The position numbers were made by a program, and so were the translations under genes. This document shows, piece after piece, positions 9,101 to 16,621 of a stretch of 64,000 nt of DNA. The notes under the pieces were generated by a model that saw only the letters and a list, made by a program, of their open reading frames with translations, made no database searches and had not been told where the DNA came from. Origin of the DNA: CAZHGD01 sp964531735 (GTDB taxonomy: Bacteria > Armatimonadota > UBA10988); assembly GCA_964531735.1 (NCBI GenBank), contig CAZHGD010000005.1, positions 1 to 64,000 on the forward strand, read 5' to 3'. The stretch's first letter is position 1. Every line of letters begins with the position of its first letter.

Positions 9101-10387
9101 GTGCTGGAGCCGGCGGCGGTGGCCGTCAGCCCGGCGGCGCCGAAGCAAGGCGAGCCGCTCAGCATCACCGCCACGGTGCGCAACGACGGCGGCTCCGCGG
9201 TGCAAGGTGGCGCCATGGTGGCGCTGGTGGACGGCGCCGAAGCGGCGCGGGCGCCGCTCAACGTGGCGCCGCGCGGGCAGCAGTCCGTCACGTTGTCGGT
9301 GCCGACCGCGCAGCTTGACGGCCCGCGCGTGCTGGCGGTCGTGGCGCAGACGCCGGCCGGCCAGGGCGAGCAGTTGACCGGCAACAACCGCGTCGAGCAG
9401 ACCGTCCAGGTCGTCCTGGACCGCGGTCGCTTCGGCGCCCAGCCGCTACGGGTGCTGACCGTGACCAACGGGCGGCTCGCGCAGACCGACGCCGTGGTGA
9501 CCACACCGCTGACGCTGCCGGCCGACGTGGCGCCGGCGAGCATTCGCGTCTGGGACCCGGCCGCCGGCCTGGCGCTGCCGGCCCAGTTCGAGCCGGCGGC
9601 GCCGAACGGCCGCGCAGGCACGCTGGCCGTGCGCCTGAGCGGCCCGCTGGCCGCCGGGGCCACGCGACGGCTGGAGGTGCTCGGCCAGACCGGACCGGCC
9701 ACCGTGCTGGCGCCCGCGGGCGGCTTCTGGCGTCCCGACAGCCAGGAGATCGTCACGCCGGCCTACGCGCTGACGCTGGCGGCCGGCGTCATCACCGACA
9801 TCCAGGTGCGCCACGCCGGGGCACCGCGCCAGCCGGTGATCCAGCAGGTGGGCTACAGCAGTGGACCCACGGGGTGGGTGCAGGAGAACGGCCGCCTGGA
9901 GGCCTTCGACGTGTTGGCCAGTGGCCCGGTGCGCACGGTCATCCGGGTGCGCCGCAACCTGGCCAACGGGACCACGGTGTACACCAAGGTCTACGCCTTC
10001 CTGGCCGACCGGTTCGAGGTCACCTGCGACGCGCAGCCGTCGGTCAGCGGCGCGCACAACCGGGTCTACTACCTGCAAGGCGGCACCTACACCGACAGTC
10101 GCGCGAAGACCTCACTGATTGACGGCAAGGGCGACGACGATGACCACATCTCCGGCCCGCCGGCGGCCTGGCTGGCGCTGCGTGGCAACGGCTGGGCGCA
10201 CAGCGTGGTGGCCCTGGAGCCGGCCTCAGGGGTGATCTTCTGGGACTCCGGCAACATGGGCGGCCTCGGCCTGGGCGGCACCGCGGCGCGCTCGCGGCAG
10301 GCGTTCTGCTTCCATCCGGGCCAGACCGACGACACGTTCGCTCGTCAGGACACCGAGCGGCTGCTCAACCTGCCGAAGGTGCAGTAG
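6200..10387 (+). CDS. giant secreted multidomain glycosidase-like protein
   Basis: A 1395-residue protein with a signal peptide (MRKLVIAVCLLLTPALA) and a good RBS (GGGCGGAG). Domain reading from N to C: a short strand region; a CBM9/DOMON-like domain at about 55-260 (VIDGDLGEWAAVPAVPIG, WLWDADHLYVAITVKD, YDSAEVWLGG); a beta-sandwich; a barrel-like catalytic region at about 450-800 with LDVTTASGLYEDYHP, KLVTGGEHGRFWAVPTMDY and YWYWGDSTDFLHPLDPK, reminiscent of GH101/DUF5696-type proteins; a CARDB-like domain at about 975-1075 (SITATVRNDGGSAVQGG); and a C-terminal beta-rich domain. It probably binds and cleaves polysaccharide outside the cell. A specific GH family is not assignable by eye. It is followed 23 bases later by an alpha/beta hydrolase gene. 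Confidence 0.78.
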   Translation: MRKLVIAVCLLLTPALAEPLRVSGHNLDVSVSERGELAVTHRLTGRTYRTTVPPAPPTLTIPQAAQSPVIDGDLGEWAAVPAVPIGSDMVSERIGEGSAPVCAAEARWLWDADHLYVAITVKDARLVFPSAATLRWWDYDSAEVWLGGTQVGFSVTPAGCLASRVSEPAAGCRVAMRQARLQRTSNVLPCADGAPAAPRGYTIEAAVPWRLMAQPPAVAVGAQVPVAVGVNDAGATGKREAQIYYPRTWRHSSPETFALATLGDVRGQVPGGAKPVAPVVSNLRRVPRGVSFRRLLSSPRGQMVQAEVQVTTARDADAIELTVDVPDRTVPFQASAFPGPLAADLEQGRICYAPYMDGIDLPQDSPKIHRWGLGPAHDLPFVGLYDAAKGDGYLLIAETPHDAQFVFQPASAKPGDKRLVPQINWLPELGKFGYTRKARIEFVAAGGYVAMARRYRALARRQGYVKTLLEKQRERPQLARLGGSPDVWAGDLSWAREAHARGMEQCLLNYTASRANMQAVNDLGWLTSRYDNYADLLEEKDPAKWDAVKGSLDMCYVLPDGKLMLGWLTWDKKMQYYERSSATAEAAARNYMPKDLEQHPYLARFLDVTTASGLYEDYHPQRTFGRRQDVEHRLALFRYTNSLKLVTGGEHGRFWAVPTMDYFEGMMSGNVYFSWPAGHLLRPEKGREGISQDYYTYGLGGEYRVPLFELVFHDCVVNYWYWGDSTDFLHPLDPKITDRKDALNVLYGTPPMYWINKSGFGRDPEAGWPRLMQSYRHTCRWHREVVNQEMTNHEYLTPDKLVQRTTFSGGFQAVANLATENRTVTVAGREVVLPPDGFVATGPDFVLERRVLDGRTVTRIRSAQYAFVDGGGRPVSVPGLSSSGQATVLVTAAERLRVAAHSAAAELNPAALVPGWDLGGMRLFRLDTGGQRVQALPLVVRDGRVSLLATKDVLELATGRETRLADLVLEPAAVAVSPAAPKQGEPLSITATVRNDGGSAVQGGAMVALVDGAEAARAPLNVAPRGQQSVTLSVPTAQLDGPRVLAVVAQTPAGQGEQLTGNNRVEQTVQVVLDRGRFGAQPLRVLTVTNGRLAQTDAVVTTPLTLPADVAPASIRVWDPAAGLALPAQFEPAAPNGRAGTLAVRLSGPLAAGATRRLEVLGQTGPATVLAPAGGFWRPDSQEIVTPAYALTLAAGVITDIQVRHAGAPRQPVIQQVGYSSGPTGWVQENGRLEAFDVLASGPVRTVIRVRRNLANGTTVYTKVYAFLADRFEVTCDAQPSVSGAHNRVYYLQGGTYTDSRAKTSLIDGKGDDDDHISGPPAAWLALRGNGWAHSVVALEPASGVIFWDSGNMGGLGLGGTAARSRQAFCFHPGQTDDTFARQDTERLLNLPKVQ

Positions 10388-10410
10388 CGCCGGGTGAGGG
10401 AGCGTGACCG

Positions 10411-11313
10411 ATGAACGAAGCCAGGCGCGGCACGCTGTGGTCGTTGCTGGGTGACTTGCCCGAGTACCGGCCGATTGGTGCCGAACTGCTGGACACCCGG
10501 CAGGAGGATGGCTACCGAGTCGAGCATCTGCGGCTCGACCTCAACGGCCTGGAGCCGGTGCCGGCGTATGTGGTGGTGCCCGACGACCTGATGGCGCCGG
10601 CACCGGGCATCGTGTTCAACCACTCGCACGGCGGGCAGTACGCGGTGGGCAAGACCGAGCTGCTGGACGGCAACGTCTACCCGCTGCGCGCGTATGCACC
10701 GGTGTTGGCGCGGCTCGGCTATGTGACCATTGCCATCGACGCCTGGTGTTTCGGCGAGCGGAGCCACACCAGCGAGGGCGACACCTTCAAGACCATGCTG
10801 TGGCACGGGCAATGCCTGTGGGGCATGATGATGTGGGACAGCTACCGCGCGGTGGACTACCTGGCCAGCCGGCCCGAGGTGGACCCGTCGCGGATCGGCA
10901 CCATGGGTCTGTCCATGGGCTGCACCGCGTCGTGGTGGCTGGCGGCGCTCGATGTCCGCATCAGGGCCTGCTGCGGCCTGGTCTGTCTGAGCGACTACCA
11001 GGCGTTGTTGGCCAATCGGGCGGTGGGTGGCCACGGCGTCTACTACTTCGTGCCCAGCCTGCTCAAGCACTTCCAGACCGCCGACATCATCAAGCTGATC
11101 TGCCCACGGGCGTTCCTCAGCCTCAATGGCGACCAGGATGCCGGTACGCCGCCGGAGGGCGTGGAGCGCATCCGGGCCGCGGTGAGCGGCGACTGGGCCG
11201 CGGCCGGCGTGCCCGACCGGTTGCGCATTCGCCGGTACGACGTCGGTCATGTGGAGACCGACGAGATGCACGCCGAAGTGGTGGCCTGGCTGGAGCGTCA
11301 CTTGCGGGGCTGA
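10411..11313 (+). CDS. dienelactone-hydrolase-like alpha/beta hydrolase (esterase)
   Basis: A 300-residue cytoplasmic-type alpha/beta hydrolase. The nucleophile elbow GLSMGC places Ser168 (codon at 10912). The oxyanion region is FNHSHGGQY near 70, an acid candidate lies in SLNGDQDAG near 240, and the catalytic histidine is in VGHVE (His280). The sequence AIDAWCFGER between strands is typical of the acetyl-xylan-esterase/DLH subgroup that deacetylates sugars or processes their lactones. The start codon is preceded by GGGAG. It lies 23 bases after the giant secreted protein gene and probably completes that operon; a 6-bp GC hairpin at 11352 follows. Confidence 0.82.
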   Translation: MNEARRGTLWSLLGDLPEYRPIGAELLDTRQEDGYRVEHLRLDLNGLEPVPAYVVVPDDLMAPAPGIVFNHSHGGQYAVGKTELLDGNVYPLRAYAPVLARLGYVTIAIDAWCFGERSHTSEGDTFKTMLWHGQCLWGMMMWDSYRAVDYLASRPEVDPSRIGTMGLSMGCTASWWLAALDVRIRACCGLVCLSDYQALLANRAVGGHGVYYFVPSLLKHFQTADIIKLICPRAFLSLNGDQDAGTPPEGVERIRAAVSGDWAAAGVPDRLRIRRYDVGHVETDEMHAEVVAWLERHLRG

Positions 11314-11351
11314 CCGCGACCGGCGGGCCAGCGTAGCGGCAAAGTAACCAG

Positions 11352-11367
11352 CCGCGCGAAGGCGCGG
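11352..11367 (+). terminator. short GC hairpin after the esterase gene
   Basis: CCGCGC-GAAG-GCGCGG forms a 6-bp stem with a 4-base loop, abutting the -35 box of the next promoter. There is no U-tract, so termination is only a possibility. Confidence 0.3.
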
Positions 11368-11397
11368 TTGACGTTCGTCGCGCGGGCCACCTAGAAT
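11368..11397 (+). promoter_or_regulatory. sigma-70-type promoter for the sensor operon
   Basis: TTGACG at 11368-11373 and TAGAAT at 11392-11397 with an 18-base spacer give one of the best promoter matches in the window. The start site would be near 11404, leaving about 60 bases of leader before the ATG at 11464. Confidence 0.6.
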
Positions 11398-11463
11398 CAC
11401 CCCAGGTTCTCAACGCACACCGGGCCATGCCGTCTGGTTGGGGGCGGGGCCAGAGGTGACTCC

Positions 11464-12561
11464 ATGAGGCGGGTGCTCAGCCGGGCGGTCCCGGTCGTGG
11501 TGGTGGCCCTGGCGGCCGGCGCGGCCGCGCGGCTGTTGGGTTCGGGGCCGCTGCTGGTGGCGGTGGTGACCCGCTCCAGTTCAGGCTCGGTGATCGGTTC
11601 GAGCGAGGCCAACGCCGGGGTCCTCTTCGCTGAAGAAGTGCGCGCTTCGCGGCTCAAGGTGTTCCCGCTCGACGACCACTGGCGACCGGCGGTGACGCGG
11701 CAGCGGATCGCCGAAGCGCGGGCCCAGGGCGTGCGGTTCTTCATCACCTCGCACCCGTCGAACTGCGCCGTCGAGGTGGCACCGATGTTCGGCGACGCCG
11801 ATGCGGCGCTGATGATCGTGGCGGCATCGACCACCGATGTGCTCACCGGGCAAGACGACGGCGTGCTGCGGGTGGTGCCGGAAGTAGGCCAGGAACAGCG
11901 TGAGCTGGCTCGCCACGTGGCCGAGCGCGGTGCGCACCGCATCCTGGTGGTGCAGGACACCGGCAACCGGCCGTACACCGATCCGGCGTTCCGGGAGTTC
12001 TCTGAGGAACTGGCGCGGCACGGCCGCTTCCAGATCGCCCGGCGCGAGGTGCTCGTTTCGAGCTGTCGGCCGGACGAGTTGAGGGAGTTCTTGGCCCAAC
12101 CGGCCGACCTGCTGTACATCCTGGCGGGCAGCTACCAGCCGGCCATCGGGACCATCGCCCAGTTGTTCTGCCTGCAGTCTGAGACGGCGCCGATCCTGCT
12201 GACGCCGTGGACGCGCTCGCCGGCGGTGATGGAGGCGGCCGGGCCCGCGGTCCGTCGCATCATTCTGCCTGCGCACTACCCGGCCCGCGGCGCCGACCCA
12301 GCCATACACAGCTACGTGACCCGGTTCCGCGCCCGCTTCGGCTACGATCCGGCCTCGATGAGCGTCAGTGTGCGCCAGGCGCTCGAACTGCTCGACGCGG
12401 CGGTGCGAGCCGGCCACCGCACACCACGGCAGGTCAAACGCTGGCTCCTTGACCATTCACCGCACCACACCTCGCTCGGCCCGGTCTGCTTCGATGGCTA
12501 TGGCGATGCCACCACCGGTTTCTACTTCCTGACCGACCTGCGCCAGGAATTCGACGAATGA
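11464..12561 (+). CDS. periplasmic ligand-binding protein (Leu/Ile/Val-type fold), putative sensor subunit
   Basis: A 365-residue protein with an N-terminal membrane or signal segment (VPVVVVALAAGAAARLLG) and a type 1 periplasmic-binding fold of the Peripla_BP_6 class. Recognisable elements are a first lobe with GSSEANAGVLFAEEV and RFFITSHPSN, the central IVAASTTDVLTG, HRILVVQDTGNRPYTDPAFREF, and the late RFRARFGYDPASMSVSVRQALELLDAAV, which matches the C-terminal helix of branched-chain amino-acid binding proteins. No permease or ATPase gene is adjacent. Its stop overlaps the start of the histidine kinase gene (ATGA), so the two are translationally coupled. I infer that it presents a ligand to the kinase's extracytoplasmic domain rather than to a transporter. 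Confidence 0.82.
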   Translation: MRRVLSRAVPVVVVALAAGAAARLLGSGPLLVAVVTRSSSGSVIGSSEANAGVLFAEEVRASRLKVFPLDDHWRPAVTRQRIAEARAQGVRFFITSHPSNCAVEVAPMFGDADAALMIVAASTTDVLTGQDDGVLRVVPEVGQEQRELARHVAERGAHRILVVQDTGNRPYTDPAFREFSEELARHGRFQIARREVLVSSCRPDELREFLAQPADLLYILAGSYQPAIGTIAQLFCLQSETAPILLTPWTRSPAVMEAAGPAVRRIILPAHYPARGADPAIHSYVTRFRARFGYDPASMSVSVRQALELLDAAVRAGHRTPRQVKRWLLDHSPHHTSLGPVCFDGYGDATTGFYFLTDLRQEFDE

Positions 12562-15134
12562 GGGGCTCCTCCGGCCGCTTCCGCGACTTCGTGCTGGCCA
12601 TGGACCTGGCGGCCGCGGGCGCGGTGGTCGCGCTCCTGTTCGGCGGCCTGCTGTTCATCTACACGTTGTTCACGGCCCAGTACCTGGCCGCGCGGCACCA
12701 AGACGCCGACAAGATGCGCGTGCTGCTGGAGGAACACCTGGGCCAGGCGCGCGAGGATATGCGGCTGTTCATCGAGCTGGACAGCGCCGAACGACAGGTG
12801 GTCAGCCGTCACTTCCTGCGGTCGGTCAGCGACCTGTACCGCCTGGACGACGAGCTCCGCATCGACACCATCTACCTGGCCGTGCCCAGGAGCCGGCTGT
12901 TTCGTGGCTACTCCTTCGCCCAGGGCAGTGTGGGCCATTACCTGCGGCAGGCGTCTGCCGCGGACGGCTGCTCGGCCATCATGAGCGGGCTCGAAGACGA
13001 GCAGCCGAGCATCTACTGCAGCTTGACGGCCGGGCCCGAGCGGTTCCTGGCCCGGGTCGAGATCGCCTACATCACCGCGCTGTTGGAGAAGATGGCCCGC
13101 TTCACCGGCCGGCCGGTACTGCTGCTGGCCCGCGACGGCTTCGTGGTTACTTCCACGGCGCCGGCGCTCCGGCTGTCCAGCCTGGCGCCGCAGCTCGCCG
13201 GGCCACCACACCGGCGCTTCACCGCTGGTGGCCAGCGGTGGATACCGCTCTTCTCGCAGAGCAAGGTGGCCGGCGTCACCGTGGCGCTGCTCATCCCTGA
13301 CCAGGTGTTCGGGCTGCTGCGGAACGTGCTCATTCTCTCAGGACTGCTGTGCGTGGTCGCGTTGGCGGCCATCACACTGCTCAAGCGGCGCCTGACCGAC
13401 CGCCTGATGCTGGCGCCGCTGGCCGCCTTTGCCGGCCGATTGGAGCAGTTCACCACTGCCGAGGCCAGGTCGCCCGCCTCACCAGGCGCCTACCGGTTTG
13501 CCGAACTGGTGCTCCTGGACCAGCGGCTGACCGACCTGACGCGGGCCGTCGCGGAGCGCGAAGAGGGGCTGCGCGCGGCGCTGGCGCAGTTGCGCGAGAG
13601 CCGGAGCTTCACCATCCAGGCGGTCGACCACGCCCGGGAGTTCTTCGGCTGGCTCAGCCCCGACGGCGTCGTCCAGTACGCCAATGCCACGGCACTGACG
13701 CTGATCGGCCTGGCCGCTGGCGACGTGGTCGGCCGACCGCTCTGGGAGACGCCCTGGTTCGACCATGATCCGGCTGAGGCCGAACGGCTCCGCGCCGCGC
13801 TCGGGCGAGCGGCGGGCGGCGAGTCGGTCCGTTACGAGGCGACCCACGTCAGCACGGACGGTTCGCGGCGTGAGGTGGACTTCAACCTCCATCCGACCTT
13901 CGACAGCAGCGGCCAGGTCGCCTTGCTGGTAGCCGAAGGCCGCGACATCACCGAGGAGCGGTCGGCGGTGCGCCAACAGGAACGCATGGCCGACCTGCTC
14001 CACCAAAGCCAGAAGATGGAGTCCATCGGCCGGCTGGCGGGTGGCGTCGCCCATGACTTCAACAACATGCTGGTGGTCATCATCGGCCACGCCGACCTGG
14101 TCATGGAGCAGCTCGACCCGGCCGATCCGCGGTATGCCGAACTGGTCGAGATCCGCAACGCCGCCGAGCGCTCCGCCGATCTGACCCGGCAGTTGCTGGC
14201 CTTCGCCCGGAAGCAGACGGTGGTCCCCCGCGTCCTCGACCTCAACGCGACCGTGGCCGGCACGCTGAAGATGCTCCAGCGGCTGATCCGCGAGGGCATC
14301 GAGCTGGTCTGGCGGCCCGGTCCGGAGCTCTGGCCGGTCAACATCGACCCGTCGCAGCTCGACCAGATCCTGGCCAACCTGTGCGTCAATGCGCGCGACG
14401 CCATCGGCGCCGTCGGTACCATCACCATCGAGACGCGGAACTGCGTGCTGACTGAAGCCGGTGCCTGGACGCAGGTGGAACTGCCCGTGGGCGACTACGT
14501 CGCGCTGGTAGTCTCCGATACCGGCTGTGGTATGGCGCCGGAAGTGCTGGCCAGCATCTTCGAGCCGTTCTACACGACCAAGGACGTCGGTGCCGGCACG
14601 GGCCTCGGCTTGGCGACCGTCTACGGTGCGGTCCGCCAGAACCGTGGCGACATCGTGGCCGCAAGCCAACTCGGCCAGGGCACGGTGTTCACGATCTACC
14701 TGCCACGCCACCAGACGGCCGTGGACCCGCAGGCCGACGGAGCGCCGGCCGTGGCCTCGGCCAGCGACCACGCGGTCATCCTGCTGGTCGAAGACGAGCC
14801 GGCCATCCTGCGCGTGACCGCCCGGATGCTGGAACGCGTCGGCTACGCCGTCCTGGCCGCCGGCACGCCCGGCGAGGCCGTGGCTCTGGCGGAGAACCAC
14901 GACGGCCCGATCGACCTGCTGCTGACCGATGTGGTCATGCCGGAGATGAACGGCCGCGAACTGGTACAGCTCATCGCCGTGCGCCGCCCGGGCCTGAAGC
15001 ACCTGTACATGTCCGGCTACACCGCCGAGGTGATCGCGCACCACGGCGTGGTCGACACGGGCGTGCAGTTCATCGCCAAGCCGTTCAGCGCCGCGGCCCT
15101 GACCGCCGCGGTCGAGCGCGCGTTGGAGCGGTGA
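12558..15134 (+). CDS. hybrid sensor histidine kinase with PAS and receiver domains
   Basis: An 858-residue membrane kinase. It has TM1 at about 12-38, an extracytoplasmic sensor domain of about 210 residues, TM2 at about 253-276, a linker, a PAS domain at about 350-470 (FFGWLSPDGVVQYANATALTLIG), and a HisKA dimerisation helix with GGVAHDFNNML placing the phospho-accepting His499. The HATPase domain has NLCVNARDAIG (N box), VSDTGCGMAP (G1) and TGLGLATVYG (G2). A C-terminal receiver holds the acidic pair EDE, phospho-acceptor Asp791 in LLLTDVVMP, and lysine in IAKPF. There is no DNA-binding output, so the receiver is likely a phosphorelay or feedback element with a separate effector. It overlaps the binding-protein gene by 4 bases and converges with GH32, 4 bases apart. 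Confidence 0.93.
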   Translation: MRGSSGRFRDFVLAMDLAAAGAVVALLFGGLLFIYTLFTAQYLAARHQDADKMRVLLEEHLGQAREDMRLFIELDSAERQVVSRHFLRSVSDLYRLDDELRIDTIYLAVPRSRLFRGYSFAQGSVGHYLRQASAADGCSAIMSGLEDEQPSIYCSLTAGPERFLARVEIAYITALLEKMARFTGRPVLLLARDGFVVTSTAPALRLSSLAPQLAGPPHRRFTAGGQRWIPLFSQSKVAGVTVALLIPDQVFGLLRNVLILSGLLCVVALAAITLLKRRLTDRLMLAPLAAFAGRLEQFTTAEARSPASPGAYRFAELVLLDQRLTDLTRAVAEREEGLRAALAQLRESRSFTIQAVDHAREFFGWLSPDGVVQYANATALTLIGLAAGDVVGRPLWETPWFDHDPAEAERLRAALGRAAGGESVRYEATHVSTDGSRREVDFNLHPTFDSSGQVALLVAEGRDITEERSAVRQQERMADLLHQSQKMESIGRLAGGVAHDFNNMLVVIIGHADLVMEQLDPADPRYAELVEIRNAAERSADLTRQLLAFARKQTVVPRVLDLNATVAGTLKMLQRLIREGIELVWRPGPELWPVNIDPSQLDQILANLCVNARDAIGAVGTITIETRNCVLTEAGAWTQVELPVGDYVALVVSDTGCGMAPEVLASIFEPFYTTKDVGAGTGLGLATVYGAVRQNRGDIVAASQLGQGTVFTIYLPRHQTAVDPQADGAPAVASASDHAVILLVEDEPAILRVTARMLERVGYAVLAAGTPGEAVALAENHDGPIDLLLTDVVMPEMNGRELVQLIAVRRPGLKHLYMSGYTAEVIAHHGVVDTGVQFIAKPFSAAALTAAVERALER

Positions 15135-15138
15135 GCCG

Positions 15139-16518
15139 CTACGCGGCCGAGGCCGGGTCCCACATCGAGCCGAGCGTCTGCACCGTCAGCTCCACGACCG
15201 CCAGCGTGCCGTCCGCCACGGCCAGTGACAGCGGCGCGGCGCCCGGCAGCGGCGGAGCGGTGTTGGTGTACGACCGCCGGCCACCATCGACGAAGGTCTC
15301 GACCGACAGCCGGTCGACCAGCAGGCGGAGCGACAGCTCGCTCTGCTCGGCCGACCAGGACCACGGACAACCGAGCACCGTGCCGGTGCGGGCGGACAGA
15401 TCGGCGATGATCTCGTGACCGCGGGCGCTCAGCCGGAAGCTGCGGCAGGTGGACCGGGCCAGGTCGAGCCGCAACCGGACATCGAGCGCGTCGTGGGTCA
15501 CCGCTGCCAACGGATCTTCGTCGCCGGCGCTGAGGCGCAGGTCGGTGCGCTGCCAGGTGCCGGTGACCAGTTGGGCGATCTCGGGTGCCGGCCAACGCCA
15601 CAGGCGCACGCCCTCGGGCTCAGCGTGCAGCGACAAGTCGCACGGGAAGCTGAGCTGCTGGCTGAACGGCAGGTCCAGCGGCGGCAGGTCACCGGTGGCC
15701 ATCCAGGCGAGCTGGATGCGCCGCCAGGGCTGGCCGGGCAGGTCACCCCAGGTCATCGTCGCGTAGAAGTTGCGCCCCAGGTCAGCCTGGAGCGTCTCGG
15801 AGACGGGCGTGAAGGTGTGCCCGTCGAACTCGCCCAGGCGGTAGCGGCCGTCGCCGTTGACGATCACCCACAGCCGGCGGTCGGCGTCGCCGTCCACGGG
15901 CAGCTCGAACATGTCGGGGCACTCGTAGAAGCCGGGCAGCGACTGCAGCTTGGTCCAGTGCAGCAGGTCGGGCGACTCGAAGAGAGTGTAGTAGCGCTCG
16001 CCGCCCTCCTCTGGCCCGTAGAGCACCATCACCCATTTGCTCTGCGGGGCATACCAGAGCACCCGCGGGTCGCGGCAAGGGTGCGACAGCACCGGGTTGC
16101 CGGCCCACTTGGTCCAGGTGCGGCCGCGGTCGTTGCTGTAGGAGAGGCACTGGCGGCAGTTGTCGGTGCTGCTCCAGAAGGCGACCATCACCGGCGTCTC
16201 ACCCGTGGCCAGCCCCGAGGTGTTCCGCGCGTCGATCACGCCGCCGCCCGACTGCGTGCCACCGAACGCCTCATCCTGCCCGAACGCCGGCGGCAGTTCG
16301 GTCCAGCGCACCAGATCCTCGCTGACCGCGTGCAGCCAGCAGGTCCACCACCGCTGCGCGAACAGGTGGTACTCGCCGTCCAGCCAGGTCAGGCCGTTGA
16401 CGTCGTTGATCCAGCCCTCGTCGAAGCGGTCCGGGTTGAGCGTGGGCCGGTCCCAGTAGCGGGCCGTGAAGTGGAACTGCGGCCGCAGCGGCTCCTGGTA
16501 GAGCGGATAGTCGGGCAT
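15139..16518 (-). CDS. glycoside hydrolase family 32 (fructan/sucrose-type hydrolase)
   Basis: A 459-residue five-bladed beta-propeller enzyme that hydrolyses beta-fructofuranosides. All three family signatures are visible: WINDVNG with nucleophile Asp39 (usually WMNDPNG), RDP at 149-151, and ECP with acid/base Glu199. The opening RPQFHFT is the usual GH32 entry, and the C-terminal third is the beta-sandwich (LRLLVDRLSVETFVDGGRRSYTN). No signal peptide is present, so it is probably cytoplasmic. I chose the ATG at 16518 because GGAGGG lies 7 bases upstream; the open frame continues to 16596 without an RBS. It is divergent from the secreted protein gene at 16622, and its 3' end is 4 bases from the kinase gene. 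Confidence 0.93.
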   Translation of the reverse strand: MPDYPLYQEPLRPQFHFTARYWDRPTLNPDRFDEGWINDVNGLTWLDGEYHLFAQRWWTCWLHAVSEDLVRWTELPPAFGQDEAFGGTQSGGGVIDARNTSGLATGETPVMVAFWSSTDNCRQCLSYSNDRGRTWTKWAGNPVLSHPCRDPRVLWYAPQSKWVMVLYGPEEGGERYYTLFESPDLLHWTKLQSLPGFYECPDMFELPVDGDADRRLWVIVNGDGRYRLGEFDGHTFTPVSETLQADLGRNFYATMTWGDLPGQPWRRIQLAWMATGDLPPLDLPFSQQLSFPCDLSLHAEPEGVRLWRWPAPEIAQLVTGTWQRTDLRLSAGDEDPLAAVTHDALDVRLRLDLARSTCRSFRLSARGHEIIADLSARTGTVLGCPWSWSAEQSELSLRLLVDRLSVETFVDGGRRSYTNTAPPLPGAAPLSLAVADGTLAVVELTVQTLGSMWDPASAA

Positions 16519-16621
16519 CGGGCGCCCTCCTGATGGTCTGCTGGTTCGCCGCCGACAGCCGACCGACCTGCCGGCGCAGGACTGGCCGGGCGACACCGAA
16601 TGCTACCGACGGAGGACCGCC

